From Streptomyces sp. NBC_00620 (GTDB taxonomy: Bacteria > Actinomycetota > Actinomycetes > Streptomycetales > Streptomycetaceae), in the NCBI RefSeq assembly GCF_026341825.1, contig NZ_JAPENY010000003.1, positions 2,604,001-2,668,000 of the forward strand: 64,000 nt of DNA, read 5' to 3'. The notes below the pieces were generated by a model. The model was given only the letters and a program-made list of their open reading frames with translations, was not told the origin of the DNA and ran no database searches. Of the stretch, positions 15,134 to 27,137 are shown in pieces. Position 1 is the first letter of the stretch; every line of letters starts with the position of its first letter. A program made the translations under genes and the position numbers.

Positions 15134-16415
15134 CGGAGCCGGGACCGACCTGCGGTCGTTCGAGGGCCGGGTGATCAACGACCGCTATCTGCTCACCAAA
15201 TGGATCGGCGGCGGTGCCTTCGGCGCGGTCTTCCTCAGCGAGCAGCGCATCCTCGGCCGCCCCGTCCGGCGGGTCGCCTGCAAGATCTCCCGGGACGCGG
15301 GGATGACCGAGGAGGACGCCCAGGAGAAGTTCGCCGACATCCTGCGGCTGGCCGAGGCGATGGACGGGATGACCGATTCCGAGGCACGTCGCCACCTCGT
15401 CCATGTGTACGACGGGGGGCTGGCCCACGACGCGGGCGGCCGGGCGTTCCTGGTGATGGAGTTCGTCCAGGGCACCACGCTCGCCGCCCAGTTCGCGACC
15501 CTGAAGACGGTCCCCGCCAAGCTGCTGTTCAACTGGGCGCGGCAGATCTGTGTGGCGCTGCGCGGACTGCACGCCCTGGACCAGCCGTTGCTGCACCGGG
15601 ACCTCAAGCCGGACAACGTCCTGCTGGGCTCGGACCTGACCGTACGGCTGATCGACTTCGGCCTCGCCGCCAGGCTGCTGGAGTCCGGAACCGTCCCCGG
15701 AGTCGCCGGCACGCTCACGTACATGGCTCCCGAGACCTCCCAGGGCCAGAGCGTGCCCGCCTCCGACCTGTACTCGCTCGGGGTGCTGATGTACGAGGGG
15801 CTGACCGGCCGGCTCCCCTACGAGCACCTCATACCGCCGCCTGGCATGCCCGACACGCTGCACGGCGACTGGCTGTACCAGCAGAAGAAGGTGGGCCGCG
15901 CGGTGGCCCCGCCGTCACGGCTCAACAACACCGTGACGCGTGAGACCGACGCCGTCGTCCTGCGCTGCCTGGAGTTCGACCCCGCGAGGCGCTTCCGCAG
16001 CGCGGCGGAGCTCCTGGACGCGCTGGCCGTGGCCGAGGCCGGTGCCCATCGCCCACCGCCCGGCGAAAGCGCCCTCGAGCAGGCCCGCAAGCAGGCCGCC
16101 GACGGCGATCCGGCCGCCGCGTGCCACACCCTGCGCACCTGCCTGGACTCCCCCTCGGAGAAGCTCCCGCCCGCGGTCAGGCTCGCCCTGCTGAACGAAC
16201 TCGCCCGCCTGCTCGACGCACAGGGCGACCCTGCCGACTCCGCGCGGCGGCTCGCCGAAGCCTGGCAGCTGGTGCGCAACAGCGCCCTGCTGCGGACCCG
16301 GAAGGAACGCTGCGCCCTGCTGTCGCGTGCGGCGGACGCCTACCGGCGGGCCGGGAACGTCTATCAGGCAACGCACTTCGAGGATCTCCTGCGGCGCGAG
16401 AGGGACAGGGGGTGA
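15126..16415 (+). CDS. Serine/threonine protein kinase with C-terminal helical region
   Basis: The 429-residue protein has a complete kinase domain (about 20-290): glycine loop GGGAFGAVF (28-36), Lys53 in ACKIS, HRDLKPDN (157-164), DFG at 177-179 and the APE-like MAPETSQG. The remaining ~130 residues look helical and TPR-like. There is no transmembrane segment or PASTA domain, so unlike the wall-sensing PknB type it should be cytosolic. It starts inside the end of the AAA+ gene (8-bp overlap), so translation is coupled. It probably phosphorylates operon partners or turns the system on; the target is unknown. Confidence 0.93.
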   Translation: MSDGAGTDLRSFEGRVINDRYLLTKWIGGGAFGAVFLSEQRILGRPVRRVACKISRDAGMTEEDAQEKFADILRLAEAMDGMTDSEARRHLVHVYDGGLAHDAGGRAFLVMEFVQGTTLAAQFATLKTVPAKLLFNWARQICVALRGLHALDQPLLHRDLKPDNVLLGSDLTVRLIDFGLAARLLESGTVPGVAGTLTYMAPETSQGQSVPASDLYSLGVLMYEGLTGRLPYEHLIPPPGMPDTLHGDWLYQQKKVGRAVAPPSRLNNTVTRETDAVVLRCLEFDPARRFRSAAELLDALAVAEAGAHRPPPGESALEQARKQAADGDPAAACHTLRTCLDSPSEKLPPAVRLALLNELARLLDAQGDPADSARRLAEAWQLVRNSALLRTRKERCALLSRAADAYRRAGNVYQATHFEDLLRRERDRG

Positions 16416-16425
16416 GCACAGCGGC

Positions 16426-19400
16426 ATGAGTCCGCCATCATCCTTCGGCGACCTCCTCAGTCCTTCGGGGCGGCTGCGCAGGCAGTGGAAGGCGGCACTC
16501 GAAGACCCCGACCCGCACAGCGCCCTGGAGCGGCTGCGCGAAGTCCGCGTGCGGCTGGAGAAGCGCCCCGACGCGGCGGCCGAGATGTGGACCGAGTTCT
16601 TACGGTCCGTCGTCGGTCAGCCGTTCCGGCCGTTGCTCACCGAGCCCGACTTCGAAGCGCTGGAGAGGATCGGCGGGCTCGTCGCGGAGGCCGGTGCCCT
16701 CCCGCTCGACCAGGCGGTCCGGCCGCTGGCCACGGCGCGCTCCGGGCGCGGCGAGGGCCGGCAGGCCAACGAACTGCTGACCCGGCTGTACTGGGCGGAG
16801 TCGGTCCAGGACCAGGCCAGGGCCTCACTGGCGGACGACCTGGCCCGCTCCGGCGAGCGTGACGACGCCCGCCTCAAGGTCTACGCGGACCTGCTGGGCC
16901 GGTCCGGTCCGCGGCCCCCGGCGGTCGTCGAGCTCGCCACCGATGTGCTGCGGGTGGACTTCTCCTCGGACCCGGCACAGCTGCGGCAGGCGTTCGCGCT
17001 GGCGGCGGCCGGGCTGCCGGGGGCCGACCGCGCGGCCGGGCTCTACCGGTTGCTGGTCACCGCGGAACTCGACACGGCCCGGGACTGCTTCCTCGCCGCC
17101 TGCGCGGCGGACCCCCGCGACGAGACCGCCCTCCTCGGACTCCTGCTCGCGTACGTACGCGACGGTCGGGCCGCGAACATCCCGGAGTGGGCGTTGACCA
17201 CCGCCCACAAATCCGCCCCCAACGTCGCCGCGACAGCCGAACTCGCCCTCGTGCTGGCCTGGTTCGACTCCGACACCGACACACCTCCCCCGTCCGCAGG
17301 CCGGCTTGTCGCACTCGACCTGACCCGCGAGGCGGGCCCCTGGCTCGCCTACGCCCTCGGCCGCCTGCATCTGCTGGACGGTGACGCCACGCGGGCCCGC
17401 GATCTCCTCGTACCCCTGGCGTCGGGCGACTCCTCCCTCCCGCAGTGGCGTTACCACGCCGCCTGGGCGCAGCTGCTGTCCGGCGACCGGGCCGGGCTCC
17501 GGGCGCTCACCGGCGCGATGACCCAGGGCCCGGACGACTGGGCGCTCGCCTGCCTGCTGCTGGACGCCGAGCCGGACGCGGTGCCCAGCAGCAACGCGGC
17601 GCACGCGGCAGCGGCCGTCCCGCCCGGCTACGAGCGGATCGCCGAGGTCCGCGGCGAGCTGGGCGGAGGCGGCCGACCGGCCGGCGCCCCGGACCGGACC
17701 GCGCTCGGGATGCCCGTGGGCGGCGGTGGCCCACCGGAGCGGCTGGAGGCGTTGCGTACGGCACTGGGCGAGGCGTACGGCCGGGCGGCGGGGACGGCGG
17801 ACATGGCGGAGCTGCTGAGGGAGCCGCTGTACCGGCGGCTGCCGCGGGCCGACCGGCTGTTGTGGTCGGGGCTGCTGGCGCTGCGCGAGGAGCCGCAGGA
17901 GGGACGGCGGCTGCTCGAAGCGGCCCTGGCGCTCGGGCACGAGCGGGCGGCGCTGGTGCTGGCGGCGCACCACCTGGAGGAGCGCCGTCCGGCCAGGGCG
18001 CACCGGCTGCTCGCCGGGCGGACCGGCGCGAAGGCGGAGCTGCTGAGGGCGTGGGCCGAGGCCGCCGGGGGCGGGGCGGACGAGGCGATCGCGGACCTGC
18101 TGGAGCAGTTGAAGGACCGTCAGCTGCCGCAGGTGCCATACGTGTTGGGCGCGGTCTGGCTGCACCAACTGGCCGGGGAGGGTTCGACCCTGGACCCCGA
18201 CGACGCCCCGTACCACGCGCGGCGGGCGGCCAGGGATCTCGGCAGAGCCCTCGCCGCCGGGCCGGACGCCCTGCCCCCGGACGCGGCCGAACTGCTGCTG
18301 GCCGCCCGGACGGTCGCCTACGGGACCGCCCCTGCGCCGGACGACGGGACGCCGCCCTCCGTACGGCAACACCCCTGGGCGGAATGGGTCCTGGGCCTGG
18401 CGCTGCTGGCCGAGCACCCGGAAGCCGCCGGCCTGGGGCTGTTCGGGCGGCTGATCGCCCTGGTCGAGGAGGCCGACGAGCCGCACCCGCCGACCGTGAC
18501 CGCGCTGGCCGCCGCGCTCACCCGTGCGGGCATGCTCAGTCAGGACCCCGGCCGCCGGAACGCCCTCGCCCTGCTGGTGCGGGATCTGGCGGACCGGCAC
18601 GCCTCGCCCGAAGTGCAGGCGCTGGCCGGTCGGATCACGGCCGCCGCGATGGCCCTGCCGGCCGCCGGACGTCCACCGGTCGAGGCAGCGCGACCGTCGG
18701 GCACCGTACCGCCGGTGCTGGCGCTGGCCTCCGCCGCCGGTGACCTCTCGCGGGGCGACCGGGCCGCCGCCGTACGGCAGTTGAGGGCCGCACCCGCGGA
18801 CAGCGCCGTGTGCGCCCTGCTCGCCGACGTGCTGGACGGCCGTCCGCCCGCGACGCCCCCGCCCGACGGGGCCGGGGAGCAGGCCGCCCTGCTCCGGGTC
18901 ATCCATGCGGCGGGGCTCGTCGAGAGCGATCCGAACCGGTGCCTGGGCCTGCTCTCCGCAGCCGCCGCCGACTGCGATCTGGCCGCCCTCACCGACATCA
19001 ACAAGCTGCTGCCCGCGCTGCTTTCGGCCACCAACGGCAAGCCCGGCGGCAGCGGCAAGTCGGGCAAGTCCGCTGGTGCCAAACCCCGTTCCGGCCGGGG
19101 CCACCCGCTGGCCGTCCTCGTCAAGCGGCTGATCAGCAATGGCGGGTCCGGATTCGACCCGGTGATCCTGGCGGGCTGCGCGACCGCCATCGGGGAGTAT
19201 GAACTGGCGGAGGAGCAGTGGATGCTCGCGTACTACGAGGCGGACCCGGAGGAGCGCGACTCCGGCCCCGTCCCCGCGCAGTACGCCCGGCTGCTCTGCT
19301 ACAAGGCCGTGACCGCCCGCAACGCGGAGGATCCGCTGCGGAGCGCGAAGCTGCTGCGCCAGGCCGCCGACCTGCAACCGGCGGCGGGCCCCAAGCTGAA

Positions 19401-20769
19401 ACGCGTCCCGTCCCGCGGCGGAGCCGAATCGCTCGCACGCGGCCTGGAACTCGACGTCCACATCGACCGCCTCCTTGGCCACCTCTTCCCCGAAGCCGAG
19501 CAGGAGCAGGTCCCCTGGGAGCGCCCCGGCCGTTACGCGGCCCTGGAAGCGGCCGTCGAGGCCCACCCCGGGCTGCACCGCGCCCTGGGGGCCGACGCGG
19601 CCGGCCGGGTCGAACAGAGCTGGGCGGACTGCCTGCACACCCTGGAATACGACGTCGGGCTCCACCACACCCTGGCCCTGCTGTACCGGGGGATGGCACT
19701 CGGCGCGCCCGCACCCACCGCGCGAGCGGGCCGGTACCTCGCCCGTGCGACCGTGCTGTGGACCCTGCTGCTGGCCTCGGAAGGATTCTGGGAGCAGCAC
19801 GGCGAGGCGCCCGTCGGGCCCGAGGCGGAGACCCGGCTGCGCGGCACCGTGTGCCAGGAGCTGTTCGGCATGCACCGCAAGCTCGGTGCCGAGGCCCTCC
19901 AGGCGGGCGAGCGGGACACCGCCCGGCTGCATCTGAAGGTGCTGGACGCCGCCCGTCAGGGCGAGTCCGCCGTCCGCGAGCTCCTGCGGGGCTACGGCAT
20001 CCCGTGGACCGTGGCGGTCGACGCGGAGCGCTGGGACGAGATCTCCGCCCTCGCCGGTTCGGTCACCGACGACTGGTGCGCCGAGGTCATCCAGACCGCC
20101 GAGAAGGCGGTCAGGGACCCGGCCGCCATCGCGCGACTGTCCGAGGGGATCGACAAGGACTACGAATCCGGCATCCGCAGGCTGGAACCGCTGATCGGTC
20201 TCGGCGTTCCACTGCCCCGTCTGCTGCAGACCGGACTCGACTGGTACAACGGGCTGCAGACCTGCCTCTACCAAATGCGCGAGACCGAGGAAATGCGGAA
20301 GGTGGTCGGCAGAGCGCGCAAGTTCGCCGACGCGCTCGCCCCGCTCTGCACCCCGGGCCAGGGGTATCTCCCGGCCAACAGTGCGCTCGGCGCGCATTTC
20401 GTGGACTGGGGACTGTACGTCGCGCAGAACAACCGCACCGCCGTCGTGGCGTACGAGACGGCGCTGAAGTGGGATCCGGGCAACGCCAGCGCTCCCCAAC
20501 TGCTCGCCCGCACAAGGTTCGAGGACGCCCTGACATCGGTCAGACAGCTCATCGACGCGGCGCGCTATCCGGCCGCGTTGGCCGCGGCGAAGCAGGCGTA
20601 CGAAGTGGCCGACAACGACCAGAACCGCTCGGTGGCCCTCGTCTACCAGGGCCTGAGTCACTTCGGTACCGGAAATCGCCCCGAAGCCCTCGCGTGTGCC
20701 ACCCGGGCCATGAGCCTCGACCCTTCCTCCGACGCGGCCCGCACGCTCTACGACCGCTACCGCACTTGA
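16426..20769 (+). CDS. Very large TPR-like solenoid protein
   Basis: A 1,447-residue protein made almost entirely of alanine- and leucine-rich helical pairs; TPR-like units are clearest near the C-terminus (LAAAKQAYEVADNDQNRSVALVYQGLSHFGTGNRPEALACATRAMSLDP, here spanning about residues 1385-1435). There is no enzyme motif, signal peptide or membrane helix. It is probably a scaffold or sensor binding client proteins or the chaperones encoded around it. It starts 10 bp after the kinase stop. Codon 59 is TTA, suggesting bldA control. The middle contains a low-complexity linker (NGKPGGSGKSGKSAGAKPRSG). No named family is recognised. Confidence 0.85.
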   Translation: MSPPSSFGDLLSPSGRLRRQWKAALEDPDPHSALERLREVRVRLEKRPDAAAEMWTEFLRSVVGQPFRPLLTEPDFEALERIGGLVAEAGALPLDQAVRPLATARSGRGEGRQANELLTRLYWAESVQDQARASLADDLARSGERDDARLKVYADLLGRSGPRPPAVVELATDVLRVDFSSDPAQLRQAFALAAAGLPGADRAAGLYRLLVTAELDTARDCFLAACAADPRDETALLGLLLAYVRDGRAANIPEWALTTAHKSAPNVAATAELALVLAWFDSDTDTPPPSAGRLVALDLTREAGPWLAYALGRLHLLDGDATRARDLLVPLASGDSSLPQWRYHAAWAQLLSGDRAGLRALTGAMTQGPDDWALACLLLDAEPDAVPSSNAAHAAAAVPPGYERIAEVRGELGGGGRPAGAPDRTALGMPVGGGGPPERLEALRTALGEAYGRAAGTADMAELLREPLYRRLPRADRLLWSGLLALREEPQEGRRLLEAALALGHERAALVLAAHHLEERRPARAHRLLAGRTGAKAELLRAWAEAAGGGADEAIADLLEQLKDRQLPQVPYVLGAVWLHQLAGEGSTLDPDDAPYHARRAARDLGRALAAGPDALPPDAAELLLAARTVAYGTAPAPDDGTPPSVRQHPWAEWVLGLALLAEHPEAAGLGLFGRLIALVEEADEPHPPTVTALAAALTRAGMLSQDPGRRNALALLVRDLADRHASPEVQALAGRITAAAMALPAAGRPPVEAARPSGTVPPVLALASAAGDLSRGDRAAAVRQLRAAPADSAVCALLADVLDGRPPATPPPDGAGEQAALLRVIHAAGLVESDPNRCLGLLSAAAADCDLAALTDINKLLPALLSATNGKPGGSGKSGKSAGAKPRSGRGHPLAVLVKRLISNGGSGFDPVILAGCATAIGEYELAEEQWMLAYYEADPEERDSGPVPAQYARLLCYKAVTARNAEDPLRSAKLLRQAADLQPAAGPKLKRVPSRGGAESLARGLELDVHIDRLLGHLFPEAEQEQVPWERPGRYAALEAAVEAHPGLHRALGADAAGRVEQSWADCLHTLEYDVGLHHTLALLYRGMALGAPAPTARAGRYLARATVLWTLLLASEGFWEQHGEAPVGPEAETRLRGTVCQELFGMHRKLGAEALQAGERDTARLHLKVLDAARQGESAVRELLRGYGIPWTVAVDAERWDEISALAGSVTDDWCAEVIQTAEKAVRDPAAIARLSEGIDKDYESGIRRLEPLIGLGVPLPRLLQTGLDWYNGLQTCLYQMRETEEMRKVVGRARKFADALAPLCTPGQGYLPANSALGAHFVDWGLYVAQNNRTAVVAYETALKWDPGNASAPQLLARTRFEDALTSVRQLIDAARYPAALAAAKQAYEVADNDQNRSVALVYQGLSHFGTGNRPEALACATRAMSLDPSSDAARTLYDRYRT

Positions 20770-20785
20770 CCGTGAAAGGAGACCT

Positions 20786-21229
20786 ATGAAGCCCAATCCC
20801 TTCCATGTCCTCGGACTTCCCGTGTCGGCGAGCGACGAGGAGGTGGCAGAGCGCTTCCGGGAACTCGCCGTGACCGGGGCGCAGGACGCGGGTGAGCTCG
20901 CCGAGTGGGCCAAGGACGAGTTGATGGGCCTCCCGGAGACCCGGGAGCTGCACGTACTCCTTGAGGCGCCGGGTGCGGACTACCGCGGCGAGCGGTGGGA
21001 GGACTTCGCCAGGCAGTACGGGCGCCCTCCCGCCGCGTTCGACGCGGCGGCCGGGCGGGCGGAGGCGCCGCAGGCGACGGACTTCGACCTCGCCGCCGTG
21101 GCCCGGCGGCTGCTGGACGGGATGCTGACTCCGCCCACCGTCGACATCCGGCCCGCCCTGGACAACGCGCCGGTGCCGCTGCGTCTCGAGCGGTCGCCGC
21201 TGGAGGTACGTGATGTCCTCTTCGGCTGA
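20786..21229 (+). CDS. J-domain-like co-chaperone lacking the HPD motif
   Basis: The 147-residue protein opens like a J-domain (MKPNPFHVLGLPVSASDEEVAERFRELA: helix I and II pattern seen as NPFHVLGL...DEEVAERFREL) but no His-Pro-Asp follows, so it may not stimulate ATP hydrolysis in the usual way. The rest is acidic and helical with no known domain. It lies 16 bp after the solenoid gene, with AAAGGAG upstream of ATG, and its end overlaps the GrpE-like gene. Its place between an AAA+ unfoldase and an Hsp70 supports a co-chaperone role. The call rests on a short similarity plus context. Confidence 0.65.
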   Translation: MKPNPFHVLGLPVSASDEEVAERFRELAVTGAQDAGELAEWAKDELMGLPETRELHVLLEAPGADYRGERWEDFARQYGRPPAAFDAAAGRAEAPQATDFDLAAVARRLLDGMLTPPTVDIRPALDNAPVPLRLERSPLEVRDVLFG

Positions 21230-21919
21230 TTCCACTTCCGCCGACTCGGCTTCGGCTGAACCGGCCTCGACTGACCCGACTTCTGTTGACTCGACCACGG
21301 CCGACTCGACTTCCGCTGACCCGGCTGCCGCTGACTCGCTTTCCGCTGAGGCCGGGGCCCTGGCTGGGGCCGGACCCGTCCAGCCAGCGACCGTCTCCGA
21401 CTGGGACGCGTTCGAGGAGCGCCCGTTGCCGGAAGGTCTTGGCGGGCCCGAGCAGCCGGACCCCGTCAGTCCGGGCCGTGAGATGGCCGCCCTGCTCCAG
21501 CGGTACTGGGCCGACCTGCAGAGCGAGCGCAACAGGGTGCAGAAGGAGTCGGCGGCGGCGCGCAAGATCCTCACCGAACTCGCCGTCCACGTCGCCCGGT
21601 TGGACGGTCTGCTGGGTGAGGCGGCCGGCCCGCTGGAGGCTTCGGGCGCCAAGTCGCTGGGCCGCCGTCTGCACGTGGCCAGAAAACAGGTGCTCGAACC
21701 GCTGCACGCGATGGACATCACCACCCAGGACCCCACCGGCAAGCCCTACGAGTCGGTCGCGGACGAGGTCGACATCGCCGGATGGCGCTACGGGCCCGAG
21801 TTCACCGCCGAGGTGGTGGCGGAGACCCTGGAGCCGATCGTCCTCGACCGCGGCACGGTCGTACGGCTCGGACAAGTGATCATGGGCGCCCCGTTGAGCG
21901 CCGGAACGGAGAACGACGC

Positions 21920-21923
<4 letters not shown>
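21213..21923 (+). CDS. GrpE-like nucleotide exchange factor
   Basis: The 236-residue protein has a low-complexity N-terminus (about 1-60, repeats of S/T/A/D/P) followed by a long predicted coiled coil (REMAALLQRYWADLQSERNRVQKESAAARKILTEL, about residues 90-125) and a small C-terminal part with EVDIAGWRYGP and LDRGTVVRLGQVIMG, which resembles the beta-domain of GrpE-type proteins. GrpE releases ADP from Hsp70. ATG 21213 is chosen (GGAGG 6 nt upstream). It overlaps the J-like gene by 17 bp and its stop overlaps the Hsp70-like start (ATGA), so the pair is translationally coupled. Confidence 0.72.
21228..21350 (+). repeat. Low-complexity coding repeat (Ser/Ala/Asp/Thr)
   Basis: Degenerate 9- to 12-bp units built on GAC-TCG and TCG/TCC-GCT, in frame with the GrpE-like gene, encode a disordered SADS-rich tail. 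The pattern suggests expansion by slippage. Confidence 0.7.
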
Positions 21924-24561
<2,638 letters not shown>

Positions 24562-24565
<4 letters not shown>

Positions 24566-25050
24566 GCGTCCGCTGCCCGGTGGTCCTGTGCCGCGAGGAG
24601 AACGCGTACGGGGCGGAGGTCTGCGCGGGCTGCCGTACGCCGCTGTCCGGCTACGCGCGCCTGCACACCTATCCCGCGTACCTGTTCAACCAGGGGCTCG
24701 CCGCGGCACGTGAGGGCCGCCTCGCGGCCGCACGGGACTGTTTCGCCGCGGTGGTGCACTGGTGCCCCGGCGACACCGAGGCGCGCAACGCGCTGGCCCT
24801 GGCCGGCCTGCGGCTCGGTGACCGCTCCGAGGCACACCGGCAGTGGACGGAGGTGCTTGGCCGCAGACCGGGCGACCCGAAGGCGACTTGGGGGCTGGCG
24901 CAGCTCGCAGAACCCTCGGAGCCCGCAAAGCCCGCGGAGTCCTCAGAGCCCGCATTGCCCGCAGTGCCCTCACAGTCCGCAGAGCCCGCCGAACCGAGTG
25001 GGATCAGCGTGCCCGGCGAAGTCAGTGAGCCCGCCCCAGGGCCTGGATGA
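24562..25050 (+). CDS. Zinc-ribbon plus TPR protein
   Basis: The 162-residue protein starts with CPVVLC...CAGC, two cysteine pairs that fit a zinc ribbon (residues 5-27), followed by about two TPR-like helical pairs (40-110, YLFNQGLAAAREGRLAAARD) and a Pro/Glu/Ser/Ala tail. It overlaps the Hsp70-like gene by ATGA and ends the operon; its last 29 bp overlap the convergent CHAT gene tail to tail. The role is probably an adaptor or assembly factor. Confidence 0.75.
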
Positions 25051-27127
25051 GCTGTTCGGGGTCGATCCCGAGCTTCCGCATCAGCTCACGCGCCGACGAC
25101 TCCTCGTCCTCCAGAAGGGCGAGGAGGATGGCGGCCTCGCCGACGCGACCGGAGGACGTACGCCCGGCGGCGCTGCGTCGGCGGGCCTGGTCCAGTACGT
25201 CGTGGACACGGGGGGACAGATCACGGCGCCGGGGGGTGAGCATTCCGGAGAGCTGCCGGAAGGCTCGCTCCCCGGTCGCCCCCTGCTCGTGCATACCGCG
25301 GCGCAGCACCTCGCTGCCCATCGCGCCGAAGGCGAGCAGGAGCGTGTAGGTGCTGATCACCTCGCCGCGTCCGTCGGCCAGCAGGTTCGCGAGCCGCACG
25401 ATGCCCACGGCGCTGCGGCTCAAGTCGTCCATCGGCAGCCGCTCGTCGCCGTTCAGCGGCGCTGGGTCACGGGGCAGGGCCGGTGAGTCGTCCTCCAAGG
25501 TGTCCTGACCGGGGGTGATCGGATCGAGGGAGCTCGGGTCTAGGGAGCTCGGGTCTAGGGTGCTCTCGTCCGGCAGCAGCCGGGCGAGCGGAACCCCGCA
25601 CAGTTCCAGCAGCCGGGCGGAGACGCCGCCGCCCACGGCGACGAAGGCCGCGGTGATGTCGGCCGTGGTGATGGTGCTCCTGCCGTCGGCGGCGACGCGG
25701 GTGGCCGCTTCCGTGAACACGCGGTTGACGGTGTCGGAGAGGACACCGCCGAGTCCCGTACCGGTACTGGAACCGTCGTCGTCCGTACCGGAGTCGCCGT
25801 CCGCAGCGGAGTCGCCGTCCGCACGCGAGGGGGGCCTCAGGACCTGGTCGATCACCTGGTCGAGGGCTTCCATCGCGTCCGCTCCGATGCTGCCCTCGAT
25901 CCGCTGCCGGATGTCCTCCTCGCCGAGCAGCCCTTGCAGCAGATCGACGGAGGCGACCCCGCCGCGGTCGGCGGCGGACTCGTACACCCGCTGCATCAGC
26001 TGCCGCGCGTCGGGGGCGAGAGCGATCATCGGGTCTTCGTCGTGCGGTTCGGGGAGTTGGGGGCTCTCCGTCGTCTCGTCCTTGGTGATGCCCACGGCCG
26101 GGTCGCCGTACAGGATGAAGGACGCCCAGGCGGCGTCCGGCCGTTCACGGAGCGCGGCGCGGGCCGCCCGGACCCCGGCACCGGCCGGCTCGCCCGCGAG
26201 CAGCCGTCCGTAGAACTCGGCGGCGAACTGCCAGGCGCCCTCGTCGGCCACCTCGGTGCGGGTGCCGACGACCGTCTTCGCGCCCAGGGACATGAAGGAC
26301 ATGCACATGCTGGCCACTTCGCCGCCACCGGCGGAGGCGCAGCCGTTGATGAAGGCCACCGGTGGCGCACCGCACGACGAGAGGGTCTGCAGGGCGACCG
26401 CACCGAGCAGTTGACGGCCGTGCATCATCAGCCCGGTCGTGCCGTCGCCGGTCGCCACATGACCGCAGAAGTGGAAGAGGTCGTACGGCGTCTCGTCCGA
26501 GGCCAGTTCGGTGACGACGTCGAGCACGGTGGCCTCGTGTCCAAGGAGCACCTTGCACTCGATACCACGGCCGCCCAGCCACGCCGCGACCTTCGCGACC
26601 TCCTCGCGGGCGGAGGGAAGATCGCCGATGGTGTCGCCCACGATGAGCGCACGGCCCACCCGGCTGATGCTGCGCCCGCCGACGACAGGGCGTTTGCCCA
26701 CCAGCCGGCGCCCGAGGTCATGCCTGAGGCCGAGGAAGTCCCTGCCGTCGTGCAGCAGTTCCCACGGGACCTCCTGCTCGTTCGTACGCACCAGGACGGG
26801 GCCGGTCGACGCGTGCAGCCGGGTCACCAGCTCGGCCGCGTTGCCCTGCACCCGAGGGAACAGCTGGTCGTAGAGCAGCTTGCCCCACCTGGCCAACTCC
26901 TTGACCAGACCGGGTTCCGGGACCGATTGAGCGTCGGCCGCCTTGGTCAGGGCCGCGTCGATCCGGTCGCGGCAGCCCTTCACCAGCCCCGGGTCGACCT
27001 CGACCGTGTACTCCATTTCGAGTGGAGGACTCTCACCGACGGTGCTGCCGACCCGCAGGTCGTATTCGTAGCGAGCGGTCATGCCCTGTGCGGTGACGCG
27101 GACGTTCAGCGTGGCCGGCTCGATCAT
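25022..27127 (-). CDS. CHAT-domain protease fused to Clp_N-like helical modules
   Basis: The 701-residue protein has a CHAT (caspase-like) peptidase domain at about 110-345. His223 in FHFCGHV and Cys263 in INGCASAGGGE form the expected dyad, and ILYGDPAVG is near its end. Two helical modules follow (about 370-440 and 560-701). The last resembles the Clp_N domain of ClpA/B/C (LSPRVHDVLDQARR ... ILLALLEDEESSARELMRKLGID). Between them lie an Asp/Gly/Ser-rich linker and a DPSSL repeat. CHAT proteases act as effectors or processing enzymes in bacterial conflict systems. The Clp_N part may dock to the AAA+ protein encoded opposite, which carries similar segments. Preceded by an EACC1-like gene, 10 bp apart. 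Confidence 0.87.
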   Translation of the reverse strand: MIEPATLNVRVTAQGMTARYEYDLRVGSTVGESPPLEMEYTVEVDPGLVKGCRDRIDAALTKAADAQSVPEPGLVKELARWGKLLYDQLFPRVQGNAAELVTRLHASTGPVLVRTNEQEVPWELLHDGRDFLGLRHDLGRRLVGKRPVVGGRSISRVGRALIVGDTIGDLPSAREEVAKVAAWLGGRGIECKVLLGHEATVLDVVTELASDETPYDLFHFCGHVATGDGTTGLMMHGRQLLGAVALQTLSSCGAPPVAFINGCASAGGGEVASMCMSFMSLGAKTVVGTRTEVADEGAWQFAAEFYGRLLAGEPAGAGVRAARAALRERPDAAWASFILYGDPAVGITKDETTESPQLPEPHDEDPMIALAPDARQLMQRVYESAADRGGVASVDLLQGLLGEEDIRQRIEGSIGADAMEALDQVIDQVLRPPSRADGDSAADGDSGTDDDGSSTGTGLGGVLSDTVNRVFTEAATRVAADGRSTITTADITAAFVAVGGGVSARLLELCGVPLARLLPDESTLDPSSLDPSSLDPITPGQDTLEDDSPALPRDPAPLNGDERLPMDDLSRSAVGIVRLANLLADGRGEVISTYTLLLAFGAMGSEVLRRGMHEQGATGERAFRQLSGMLTPRRRDLSPRVHDVLDQARRRSAAGRTSSGRVGEAAILLALLEDEESSARELMRKLGIDPEQLIQALGRAH
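25527..25565 (-). repeat. 15-bp tandem repeat inside the CHAT gene
   Basis: Two perfect copies of AGGGAGCTCGGGTCT and a partial third encode DPSSL repeats in the linker before the last helical module. Copy number is likely to vary between strains. Confidence 0.85.
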
Positions 27128-27137
27128 GACGCCTCGC

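Noticed and set aside
16825..20913. A 1,362-codon minus-strand frame over the solenoid gene
   Set aside because: Shadow of a GC-rich coding region; the plus-strand frame has the expected third-position bias and operon spacing.
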